Source: Jaminaea rosea (taxonomy: Eukaryota; Basidiomycota; Exobasidiomycetes; Microstromatales). Taken from it: a DNA stretch of 64,000 bases. The position numbers and the translations under genes are program-made. Below, one piece after another: positions 42,723 through 52,388 of the stretch. The stretch covers positions 1 through 64,000 of the forward strand of contig NW_020289994.1 in the NCBI RefSeq assembly GCF_003144245.1, read 5' to 3'. The notes under the pieces were generated by a model that was not told the DNA's origin, did no database searches, and was given only the letters and a program-made list of their open reading frames with translations. Every line of letters starts with the position of its first letter. Position 1 is the first letter of the stretch.

Positions 42723-42763
42723 GTTGAGCGTTGAGCATCGAGCGTTGTGCGTCGAGCGTCGAG
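42723..42763 (+). repeat. GAGCGTY heptamer array, second
   Basis: Five to six 7-bp units of the same family (GAGCGTT, GAGCATC, GAGCGTC), more diverged than the first array. It lies 300 bp upstream of the glycosyltransferase start. Confidence 0.75.
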
Positions 42764-43061
42764 GTCGCTCTCAAGAGAGCAAGTCAGGTCTTGATGATCA
42801 TGCGTGTTTCGATCCTTGATCCCTACCACCTTCATTAGCTCGCTCCTCCATTCGTTGCCACACAGCCTCTTATACGAAGAACAAAAACACGACATCGTCA
42901 AGGGCTGTGCCATCCACCCATCCACCCACGCACGAGCGCGCCACCACGAGCATCCTTTAAAAGTCTCAGTCGTTGAGCAGTCCCCAAATCTTACCTAGTC
43001 GCACCACCCAGCTTCATCCATCATTCATCGCCTCAACAAGCCAACGGCGACTGGACGCCGT

Positions 43062-44531
43062 ATGAGCAGCCCTCAGTCACCCACCCTCTCCGCCAGCGAT
43101 GGCAGCAGCGAGGCCACAGCTTCATCGTCAGCCACGCGCGTCTCCTCTTTTTCGATGTCGCCCAAGGACCTCGACATCGAGCGTGCCGCGCTCAAAGGCC
43201 ATCCAGGGCGAATGGGTAGCGCCGACGACTATGACGAGAAGGACGCCTTCAATGGACGACGCTACGCCGAGCCCAGCTTCTACTCGTCCATGCAGCGCGT
43301 CATGTCTCGCAGCCGCAAGCGCAGCCGCACCATTCTCGCCCTTGTAGCCATCTCGGTCGCCACCCTCTTCTTCCTCTTCTCCTCTCGCGCGCCACTCGCA
43401 GATGAGTTCCGCGACGCCAACATCGCAGAGTGGTCACCGCCGATGCCGTGGAAGCAAGATGTCGTCGACCGGCGCCCAGGAGGATGGCGCTCCAGATGGA
43501 GCAGCAGCTCGTGGTTCGGCCCGCCAAGGTACGACGCGTCATCTGAGATCCCCAACATTGTCCACTTCGTGAGGCAGATCAACCGCGATGAGAATTACGT
43601 ACCGCAGGCGCCCTTCCGTGTGGAGTTCCGCCACTTGATGAGCTACTTCTCCAGCTCATTCTACCTCAAGCCGGAGCGCATCTACTTCTGGACGGACACG
43701 CCCCAGGAGATGCTCGACGACGCGCGACTCAACGGTGACGCCTTTACGCGGGCCCTGTTCCGTATCCCGAACATCGAGTTCATGCCAGCTACTTTCCCTA
43801 ACGTGACGTCGTCGGGCGTCAAGATCGACCAGTACGCGCACCGCTCCGACTTTGTACGCACAGTCGTCATGGCGAGGATGGGGGGCGTCTACCTCGACGA
43901 CGATGCCTGGGTCCTCCGCGACCTGACACCTCTGCGTCGCTCTGGCTTCGACAACGTCTTCTCCCTCGATGACGGCGCCCGCATTGCGCAGGCCGCCTTC
44001 CTTTCGCGACCCTTGAACCCGCTCATGCTCGCCTTCGCCAGACTGCAGGACGTCGTCTTCAACGGCGACTGGCTGCGCGCGTCCAACGACCTCGTGACGG
44101 CGCTCATGGTCCACTACTCCCGCGCCGAGGGCAGCAAGTCCGCCCTTACCCTCGAGAAGGACGCCTTCTTCCCCGGCTACTGGATCGGCGATGCCCTCAA
44201 CATGTACTACGAGGTGCACGACGACGACCCCAACTTCCGCGAGCCCGAAACCCCACAGCGCGGCCAGGATATCACCACGACGTTCCAGTACGACTTTGAT
44301 TGGGGATGGAGGCGAGACTGGCGCCGTACGTGGATCGTGCACGGTTTCTCCAACGAGCTCCGAGCGCGAAAGGCGTATCATCTCTTCAAGGAGTTCCAAA
44401 ACTTCACGCCCGCCTACGTACTCAGTCGTCGCGCCAATATTGCCAGGGCTCTCTTCCCTGCGCTCAAGGAGATGCTGGATACGGGGCTCCTCCAGCTCGA
44501 TCAGCACGACCTCGTTGCGTCCCAACCGTGA
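43062..44531 (+). CDS. Type II membrane glycosyltransferase with DxD-type motif (GT32-like)
   Basis: Intronless, 489 aa. The cytosolic N-terminus of about 90 residues is Ser-rich and ends in a basic patch (RSRKRSR); one signal anchor follows (TILALVAISVATLFFLF). The lumenal part starts with EIPNIVHFVRQ, the usual first strand of DxD sugar-transferase proteins (IPxxIHxxW-like), then HRSDFVRTVVMARMGGVYLDDDAWVL, where the aspartates after GGVYLD form the metal-binding motif. This block is typical of GT32-type transferases such as Och1 and inositolphosphoceramide mannosyltransferases. Donor and acceptor sugars cannot be told. A Golgi location is inferred from the topology. The gene stands alone in 5 kb of otherwise gene-poor DNA. 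Confidence 0.82.
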   Translation: MSSPQSPTLSASDGSSEATASSSATRVSSFSMSPKDLDIERAALKGHPGRMGSADDYDEKDAFNGRRYAEPSFYSSMQRVMSRSRKRSRTILALVAISVATLFFLFSSRAPLADEFRDANIAEWSPPMPWKQDVVDRRPGGWRSRWSSSSWFGPPRYDASSEIPNIVHFVRQINRDENYVPQAPFRVEFRHLMSYFSSSFYLKPERIYFWTDTPQEMLDDARLNGDAFTRALFRIPNIEFMPATFPNVTSSGVKIDQYAHRSDFVRTVVMARMGGVYLDDDAWVLRDLTPLRRSGFDNVFSLDDGARIAQAAFLSRPLNPLMLAFARLQDVVFNGDWLRASNDLVTALMVHYSRAEGSKSALTLEKDAFFPGYWIGDALNMYYEVHDDDPNFREPETPQRGQDITTTFQYDFDWGWRRDWRRTWIVHGFSNELRARKAYHLFKEFQNFTPAYVLSRRANIARALFPALKEMLDTGLLQLDQHDLVASQP

Positions 44532-45662
44532 GAGTGTGCGGTATGAGGCGTTTTCTCGTCAGTTGTTTCTACGTCATTAGAGTTGCCCGGAATCGCACCT
44601 CAACCTTGTACATTCGCACTCTGCACAACATCAATTGTATATCCCCATTACGCGAGCCAAGATAGAGCGCGATGCACTCGAGCCCCCGGTAGCGTCGCGC
44701 ACGAGTCACAGCGTCTTGCCGGTGTCAAGTGCCGCTGCTGGGGGCTCGAGCGTAAGCACGTACGTCAGCAACGGCCGTTTGTCTGGATAGAGTGGCAAGC
44801 CTGAGCTGACAACAATGCCCTGGGGATCAGACGACGATTGAAACCAAGCGCCGTTCGCGTCTTCCCGCCCACGTTGCTGCGGCAGCTCAGTGCCCTACGA
44901 ACAGCAAGGCGGCAAAGTCAGACGAAGTAATCCTCAACAATCACCTTGCGGGGGATAGTTTTTGAGCGGATGACAGTCACCCGAGACGGGGCAATGGCAG
45001 GCAAGCGTCGTGAGGGGCATAGGTGGTGATGGCGTCAGGCGGTCCTGCCGACTGATCGGGCGTGCGCAATCATATCTCCTCGCAATCCTTCGAGCGCTGG
45101 ATCAGTGCTCAGCCAGCATCCCAAACTCTCTGATCAACGGGACTCGACCACCCGCGGCGAGCCGCTGATAATGCCGAAATCCTCTTGGCTCGCACGAACT
45201 ACTGCCCGTGCGCACACCGTGACGATCGCACTAGTCCGACCTTGAGCGCGGGCAGACGCTGCTCCGAAGAAGCTGCATGACGATGCGCTTGCTTGTTCAC
45301 CTCGAGCCTCTGTGTCCAGTCGGGTCGTCAGCTTCGACATACCACGATCGCGCCGGTGCGTGCTGCGGCGACGCATCACAAGCCGGCAAGCGACGATGAG
45401 ACGGTGATCGCTGTCCGGTGGCGTGCGAGTGCCAACCCGCGTGGTTGAGAGGCTTCTCGTCTCTCTCTTCCTGGCGGTCGACACTCCAACCCTGCAATCA
45501 GAGCCACATTATCGTTATGTTTCATGAGCACAGCAATGAGTCTCATGCATCATTCACGTCTTCCATGTTCACTTCGTTCATCTACTAGCTCTATAAGACA
45601 CTCAAACCGCCTCACCACTTGCAGTCATCTATCCGTGCTCTTTTCCTCCCTCATCACCCCTC
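44532..45662. other. Convergent gap between glycosyltransferase and SPF1 genes
   Basis: 1.1 kb with no supported gene; apart from one inverted repeat (44677-44750) no structure is seen. Base composition is less biased than in the flanking genes. TTGTAC/TTGTAT elements near 44607 and 44634 could be 3' processing signals of the glycosyltransferase mRNA. Confidence 0.5.
44677..44750. repeat. Inverted repeat with 11-bp perfect arms
   Basis: CTCGAGCCCCC at 44677-44687 is the exact reverse complement of GGGGGCTCGAG at 44740-44750; similarity continues imperfectly inward (GGTAGCG against CGCTGCT). The loop is 52 nt. It lies about 150 bp past the glycosyltransferase stop codon. Confidence 0.7.
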
Positions 45663-48600
45663 TCACCTCCTCTTACTCGCCTTCCCACCCTGCGGAACAG
45701 CCGTACTCTTCCCATTACCCTGCTGCTGCTGCACCCCTCCCTCACCCTCCTGCTGTGCCCTCTTCTCAGCAATGGCAGTCAACTCTGCCAAATTATCACT
45801 CAATGCCTTCCTCCTCTTTTCCCTCCTCTCCCTCCCCCTAACAATGAGCGCCTTCGGCTCCAAATCCGCAAACAAGGCCTTAGCGCCCCACTCGATGGCC
45901 ATTGCCCCAAAGTAATCGACGGCCATTACGGCTAGGAGTCGCACTTGGAAGGGACCGGGGAGTTTGACGAGCTGGAGCCAGTCGTTGAGCTCAGGCATGA
46001 TCTCCAGGGTACCCGCAACGGAAAGGAAGGCACAACCTGCCAAGCCGTAGAAGAGGCCGGGCGTCTCCCGAATAGAAGTGCGGAAAGGGTGCCCAACAAA
46101 GTTGACCGTTACTGCGTTTACCTGCTGGAGGGTGTTGAGTAGGAAGACAGCGCTGTTGAGCAGGGAAGGGTTGAACTTTGCTTCGAGGTCCACCTCCTGC
46201 TCTGGAGCCTCGTAGCGACGGACGAGGACTTGGGTCGTCCAGTGCATTGTGGCTAGGTGGAGGAGGAATTGGAGGAACACCGAGGAGAAGAAGTAGAGGC
46301 CAAAGATTGTAGAGAGAGGGCGTTCTTTGCTCAGCTTGTCGAGAGGCTGGGCACGTGAGATGAAGAACATGGCCGCACTCAAAAGGACGCCGCTGATTGT
46401 CATCTGGTAGTCGCCGAACTTGACGTTCTCCAGGTACTGGAAAGAGAGGGCGTACGCGGATGAGAGGCAAGAGAGGCCGAGCGTCTTGTACGTCTGATTC
46501 GTGGCTACCAGAGAGGCACGGCCTTGCTTGATAATCTGGACTATGCTGTCCATTACGCGGAGCTTCGAGGTAAAGGGAGCCGCTACACTTGCATCGCCCA
46601 GCTTGATCGTGGGGGGTCCACCGTCGTCGCCTTCTAGGTCGGCCATCTTGCTCGTGATGGAGGAGAGGTCGAACTTCGGAGCCTGACCAGGGTTGGCCGT
46701 GCGCGCCAGCTGCTGCTTCTTGAGCGCTTCCTCACGGGCCGTCTCCAGGTCAGGGTAGAGGGTCTTGAGGGCAGGCGGCACAGGAGGGGGAGGCTGGTTG
46801 AACCGAGCACTGAGGCCCAGCTGTGACTCGTACACCTTCTTCATTCGCTCGTTGCGTTGGTGCTCAGCAATCTTGAGCATGTCCTCCGGCGTGCCGTCCA
46901 GCAATGCCACGCCGATGTTGGCCGCCTTGAGCGCGCCTACATCGTTGGTCCCATCGCCGGCCATGAGCGTCACGTAGCCCAGGCGCTTGAGGGTATTCAA
47001 GATCAACTCCTTCTGTGCCGGGCTGACACGCGCGTACACCCACGTGTGCTGGACCAGCTGCTCCCACGCCTCCGTCTGCTCAGCGTACTGTGCGACGGCC
47101 GCTCCCGTGAGGCAGAGGTCGTATTTCTCGAACAGTCCTCGATCAAGCGGAGCGCTCGAATCCACATCGATGACGACGCTTTCGTCCGGTGTGCGCCAGC
47201 TGAGCTGGGTGGGCGAGGTGGCTCCCTCGCGCGCATCGAGGATCAGTGCCTCGCGGTCTACGATCTCCACTTCGGCGGCTACGTGGACTGCGGTGAGCGG
47301 GGAGTCACCCGTGATCATGATGCTGCGGTGTGAGGAGTCGTTGAGCTGTTGGAGCGTGGCCTTTGCGTCTGGCTTGAGCGGGCAGTGGAAGATGAGGAAA
47401 CCGCCAAACTCGAGCGAGGACTCGACCTGCTCGCGTTGCACATCGTTGAGGTTGGACGAGGGGAGGTTGTCCACGTACTTGTAACCTAGGGCGAGGACGC
47501 GCGAGCCGCGCTGAGCGAAGCCTCTGCGAGTGTGGGAGAGGGGAAGGGATCAAAGACGGTCAGCTCTCGAGCCAGCATGTTTGCCCGTGCGCGCCTGCCC
47601 ACTCACTTGTACGTCTCATCATAGCCCTCGGGCACCTTGCTATACATCCCCTTCAACGTCTCCGGAGCGCCCTTGACCGCAGCGATCAGCCTCTTATTCC
47701 CTCCACCAACATCACTCACGTAGCTCAACGTCGACATCCTCTTCAACGCTGACGAGAACTGGAAACGTCGCTTGACCCCCACCTCAATCCGATGCGCCGA
47801 AGTCTTTACATCGGCAGGCGAGAGTACATCACCTTTGCGCAGCTCCCATCCCATACTCTCCAGCGTGGTCTTCTCCATCGGGTCCCCCACCACGCCGTCC
47901 TCCAGAAGCACAAGCGCATGCGCCGCACCCAGGGTGATTGTCGTTTCGCGAGGGAGCTGCTTAAGCGGGATCAAGTCGCGGGGCAGACGAGCACCGATAG
48001 CCGCTACGCCCTGCACCTCCAGGTCCGTGTCCGTGATAGTGCCCGTCTTGTCGAAGCAGCACACGTCGACGCGGCCGGCGTAGGGGATGCGGAAGGGCTC
48101 AGTGCAGAAGATGGCCTTCTTGCTGAGCGCCATCAGGGAAGCATTTACGCTCATGCTGAGCTCCATGGGTAGCTCGGGCGGGACGACGGATGTGATGATG
48201 AGGACACAGTCGAGGAGGAGCTTGCCCTTTGGACGCCCCATCTCGAGACCGCGTGTCCAGACGTACCAGCTCGCAGCGATGGCGAAAATGAGGAGGAAGC
48301 CGATAAAGAGGAACGCTTCGACGTTGTCTGCCGTTACGCGGCCTTCGTTGGTGAAGACCATGAGGCGGATAAGCTGGCCCTGCGAGGTACCGAAGCCTGT
48401 GCGGAGGACAAGACCCAAAGCTCCGCCATCGGGGGCAACCATGCCTTCCTTGGCGTACTGCGAGGTCGCGTCTGCGCTGGTCGTCTGGAGGACCTTGGTG
48501 CCACCAAATACGACGGCGTTGCGATCCACATTGTTGACGTCTAGTCTGTCCGATGGGTTGCGCAGCTCAATACTCTCCTTGAGCAGGGGCGTCGACTCGC

Positions 48601-49639
48601 CACTCAGCATCGCCTCGTTCACAATCGTCGTTCCCGCGAGCAGCAGCAAATCGCAGGGTGTGGCCGTATCTTCCTTTGTCCTCGTGATCGACACCACATC
48701 TCCCGGGAGCAGCTCCGTCGTCGACACCTGAAGCCACTCGCGCGAGCGATACACGTAGATCTGGAAAGGAGTGATGGACATGGTCCTAAACTCGTTCAAT
48801 GTTCGCAGTCGTTGGAACACGACGGTGCACTCAAAGACGATGAGCATGAAGAGGGTGAAGAGGGAGTAGTACCAGTACTCGTCGAGCATCCAGAGGCCGA
48901 CGCAGAAGACTTGAAAGACGAAAAAGGGGGCTACGGCGTGCTCAGCGAAGAGCTCGCTGTAAGAGAGAGGGGAGCGAGGAGATAGCATCAGCGGGGTAAG
49001 CAGGCAATACTGGCTCGTTGGGACATGCCGCACTCACGTGAAGCTTGGCTTGGGGATCTCAAATTGATTACCTCCATACGTCGCCAAAGTAGCCATGGCA
49101 TCGTCCTCGCTGACCAAACCTCTCGAAGCCTGGAAATGGCTCAAGGGCGGGCTCGAGTCGGCGGGGTAAGGCAATCGTCTAAAGGTGGGCTCCGTAATGT
49201 CCCTTGCCCTGTAGATGGACCCCTCTGGCGCCTTGATATCCGGCAAGGCCAAAATGTACTTGTCTGCCTGATACGTGAAAGCTACCTCGTGCCTACTGAC
49301 TACGAGGGGTACAATCATTCCCTCTCCCTTGTGCGCTTGCGGGAAGACCCTCACCAGCTTGGCGCTGGGCAGGTCCTTGACCTGCTTCGTCGTTACCCAC
49401 GCCTTGAACCCTATGCTCCATTTGGTACCCAGGAAGGCCAGAGCATGCGAAACGACGAGGGATACCGTGTATACGAATGTCCATTCTTCCGACTTGATCC
49501 AACTGTCGTAGGCCACGTAGTATGCGTAGAGGTAGAGCGGATAGAGGAAGAGAAATGGCAAGACGTACAGGTGTGTCCAGAGGGGAATGGGGACGTGCAG
49601 TGTGATCCGGGCGACGTCCGGGGATTGGACGGCTACCAT
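45663..49639 (-). CDS. SPF1: P5A-type ATPase, SPF1 type (ER transmembrane helix dislocase)
   Basis: 1270 aa in three exons: 49639-49038, 48956-47607, 47523-45663. P-type ATPase hallmarks: LSGEST (actuator loop, about 319), VVPPELPMELS (P5A-specific membrane motif), CCFDKTGTIT with the phosphorylated Asp (about 501), KGAPE, MITGDSPLTA and MAGDGTNDVGALK (about 838). The N-terminus has the two extra hydrophobic segments of P5A enzymes (LHVPIPLWTHLYVLPFLFLYPLYLYAYY). A Pro-rich insert (FNQPPPPVPPALK) after the hinge and a Gln/Gly/Lys-rich tail ending KASKRR are present. Yeast Spf1 extracts mis-inserted helices from the ER membrane and affects ER homeostasis. ATG 49639 is chosen because the conserved region begins right after it. 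Convergent with the glycosyltransferase, divergent from DAD4. Confidence 0.96.
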
Positions 49640-49909
49640 GTTGGGCAAGGGGGGCAAGCGGGGGGAAAGTAGTGATGAGGGAAGTGGAAGGAGTGCAGGC
49701 GCAGGCGCAGCCTCAGCTTTCGCCGTCGTGGAAGCCAATGCAGCACGGACGAGTGCTTTCGACACGAGGCGTCCCAGTTCCGTTCCGGCTTCACGCCACG
49801 GCAGCAGCAGCCTCAAGGCTCCCTCGCGTCTTGAGAGGTGTTGCTTTCCGCTCGCCTGGCCTGTCAATTCCATCGATCCTCACCACCAACTCACCTCCCT
49901 GTCGCCGCC
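49640..49909. promoter_or_regulatory. Divergent promoter of SPF1 and DAD4
   Basis: 270 bp between the start codons of the two genes. No named element is visible. A long open frame from SPF1 continues upstream through it to 49873, but that part is Ala/Leu/Pro-rich without family similarity. Confidence 0.45.
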
Positions 49910-50321
49910 ATGATCGAGAATCCCCACGTGCGTCTTCGCGTATTCCCCTTTGCTTCTCTCGCGCCCCATCACTGACTGCCACTCATCCTCTGATCGCCCC
50001 GCGCAACAGGAACAACGTCAAACTCTCCTCCTCTCCCGCATAATAAAGAACGTCGACCTCCTCAACGAGTCCCTCGAGGAGCTCTCCCGCTCCCTAGCAG
50101 AGATCAATGTGTACAACGAGGGAAATGCAGAGGTGGCAGATATGTGGGAGAATGTGAGTGCTTGGCGTGGCTGGCGAAGATGGCGAGAGGAGAGAGAGCC
50201 AATTGGGGTGACGCTGACACTTCTATTGACGACGATGACGCGATGACAGTACCGTCGAAGCGCGGCTTTCAACCTCGAGGCGCTCGATGCTGATTCGCAG
50301 CAGCAGCAGCAGAGGAGCTGA
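49910..50321 (+). CDS. DAD4: DASH/DAM1 complex subunit DAD4
   Basis: A 77-residue kinetochore protein encoded by three exons: 49910-49927, 50010-50153, 50250-50321. It starts MIENPHEEQRQ, very close to the ENPHE start of yeast Dad4. The body LLLSRIIKNVDLLNESLEELSRSLAEIN matches SRIIGN..LNES..L...L..IN, and YRRSAAFNLEA matches YNSSVQFNLEA. A Gln-rich end follows. DASH rings couple kinetochores to microtubule ends in mitosis. The first exon encodes six residues only, so the gene is easily missed, but each splice junction is GT-AG and the joined protein aligns end to end with the family. Confidence 0.93.
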
Positions 50322-50583
50322 AGTAGGACGTCTGATGATGGAGCTGTACATGTAGACGCAGCTTAGTGAGGATGGATCACAGGGCAGTATGGATGCTCAG
50401 CTGATCTTTCGCATGTAATTGTACCATGATATCCACAGCACCACGCAGGCAGGAAGGCAGGTAGACGTCTTGCCTCTTCACGCGCAGGCACGACTTTGAG
50501 ATGATGATCAACTCGAAGATTGACTGACAAAAGTTGACACGGCAAGACTTCTCAACAGCTCCCACCCCCTCAACACCACTCTC

Positions 50584-51984
50584 TTAGAGCAACTTCTCCA
50601 ACTCCTCCAGCACCGCCTGTCCCATCTCCTTGGTGCTCGTCTTTCCTCCCAGATCCGCCGTCCTCAACCCTTTCCCACCCATCTCAGCCGAATCCAAGAC
50701 CTTCTCTACAGCTTTGAAAACCTTGTCCCCAGCCTCGGGCTGACCCAAGGAGTAACGCAGGAGCATCCCAGCAGAGAGGATCGTGCCGATAGGGTTGGCC
50801 TTTCCTTGCCCAGCGATATCGGGGGCAGAGCCGTGGATGGGCTCGTAGAGACCCTTGCACTCGGAGGTGCCGTCGGGCAGGCCGGAGAGGGAGGCTGAGG
50901 GGAGGAGACCGAGGGAGCCTGGGATGACGGAGGATCTGCGCGGGTGGGGGCGGGCGATGACGAAAAGGGAGAAGATGAAGAAGGAGAAGAAGAAGAACAT
51001 TAGCCAGCTGCTTGGTCGTTTCGCGACGCAATGGGTACGCACTCGTCGCTCAGGATGTCCCCGAACATGTTCTCCGTCAGCACAATACCGTTGAGCTTCT
51101 TCGGGTTAGAAACCATAACCATCGCCGCCGAGTCGACGAGCTGATGATCGACTTCCAACTGGGGGAACTCCTTGCTAATCGTCTCAGTCACGACCCTCCT
51201 CCAGAGACGGGAGCAAGCCAACACATTAGCCTTATCGATGGAGTGAATCTTGGCTGGCGGGTTGGACTGCAGTGCCAAGTAAGCGGCGAGGCGCGTGATA
51301 CGCTCGACATCCTCGCGATTGTAGATCATCTGGTCCCACGCCTCGCCTTTTGACCCGGGCGTGTCAAGGTCCGCCTCCTGGCGATCACCGAAGTAGAGGC
51401 CCTTGACCAGCTCGCGAACTACGATCATGTCTGTTCCCTCTGCGATCTCTTGCTTGAGCGGGGAGTGGGTGAGGAGGGACTTGGAAGGGAAGAGGGCAGG
51501 GCGGATGTTGGCGTAGAGGTCGAAGTGCTTACGAATCTGGAGAAGGCCTGGTCGGCGTTGCGATGATGATGGTGATGTCAGTAGGCATGGCTTCGGGTTA
51601 TGGTAGGAGAAGGGACGCGGACACTTACCCTGCTCAGGTCGCACCTTGCCTACCCCCCACTTGGGCCCACCCACGGCGCCCAAGAGCATGGCGTCTGCCG
51701 CCTCACAGGCCTTGATCGTGTCAGCGGGCAGGGGCTCGCCAGACGAGTCGATGGCTGCTCCACCGAAGTCTTTCTGCGGGAGGAGGGAGAAAGAGAGAAG
51801 GCCGTCAGCCATGCTCGTACAGCGACGAGGCGACGAGAAGGCCCGCATGGCTCACGCTCTGCAGCTCAATCTTGAAATCCTTGCTCTTGCTCGAGATCAA
51901 CTCGAGAACACGAGCTGCCTCGGCCGTGACTTCAGGTCCGATGCCATCTCCGGGCAGGACGACGATGTTGTACGTCTTGGTCAT
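50584..51984 (-). CDS. LEU2: 3-isopropylmalate dehydrogenase
   Basis: Third step of leucine synthesis, NAD-dependent oxidative decarboxylation of 3-isopropylmalate. Four exons: 51984-51856, 51773-51629, 51547-51043, 50935-50584 (376 aa). It starts [16 protein letters not shown]; then [81 protein letters not shown] (metal and substrate aspartates) and [37 protein letters not shown] (adenine-binding HGSAPDIAG). The length is that of a normal fungal enzyme. No mitochondrial targeting extension is seen, so it is probably cytosolic. It diverges from the Laa2-like gene. Confidence 0.97.
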
Positions 51985-52388
51985 TGTTTGGCGGGCGAGG
52001 GAGATGCGTAGATTCGTTGTGTGATGGATGTTGATGTGAGGAAGGAGGTCAGGCCAGCAAGAGCAAAGATGGGGCGTTGCTGTGCTGTGCTGTGCTGGCT
52101 ATCGATGGGTAGAGAGACAACAAGTGATTGCATTTCGACTCGGTCCTTCTGACCCGCACGGCCCGCGAAGATGGCGCAGCTCAGTGGGCGGCAATGGCGG
52201 GCTGAGGCGGGCGGAGAGATGGGATGTTCCTGGCTTGACTGAGCGGAACGGAAGACGCCTTGATCAACTCGGTGGAGACCGAGGCCGGAGGTTGAGTTGA
52301 GACTTGAGTGGAACCAACACCGAGTGAAGCGGCATTCATCCTCATCTTATCCCTTTCCCGCTGCTTCCTCCTCAAGCAGCGACTCAAC
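51985..52388. promoter_or_regulatory. Divergent promoter of LEU2 and the Laa2-like gene
   Basis: 404 bp between the two start codons. A GCTGT pentamer repeat (about four units, 52079-52098) lies 100 bp upstream of LEU2. I looked for the palindromic CCGG-N4-CCGG site of the Leu3 regulator and did not find a convincing copy. Confidence 0.45.

Larger units (their letters stand above)
40632..43061. other. Gene-poor, repeat-rich stretch
   Basis: 2.4 kb with no gene I can fully support. Between 40700 and 41270 both strands carry protein-like open pieces, including a minus-strand piece beginning at ATG 41230 and a near-perfect 43-nt intron signature (see findings). Beyond that there are a GAC repeat (41264-41287), GCAC runs (41617-41635 and 42420-42460) and two heptamer arrays (42346-42381, 42723-42763). 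The last 250 bp are probably the promoter and leader of the glycosyltransferase gene. Confidence 0.45.

Noticed and set aside
43656-44525. 289-codon minus-strand frame opposite the glycosyltransferase
   Set aside because: It lies wholly inside a well supported gene and its Glu/Val/Arg-rich product is the usual antisense shadow.
49640-49873. 78-residue N-terminal extension of SPF1
   Set aside because: P5A ATPases start near the VQSPDVARITLH-type segment; the extension would fill the divergent promoter shared with DAD4.
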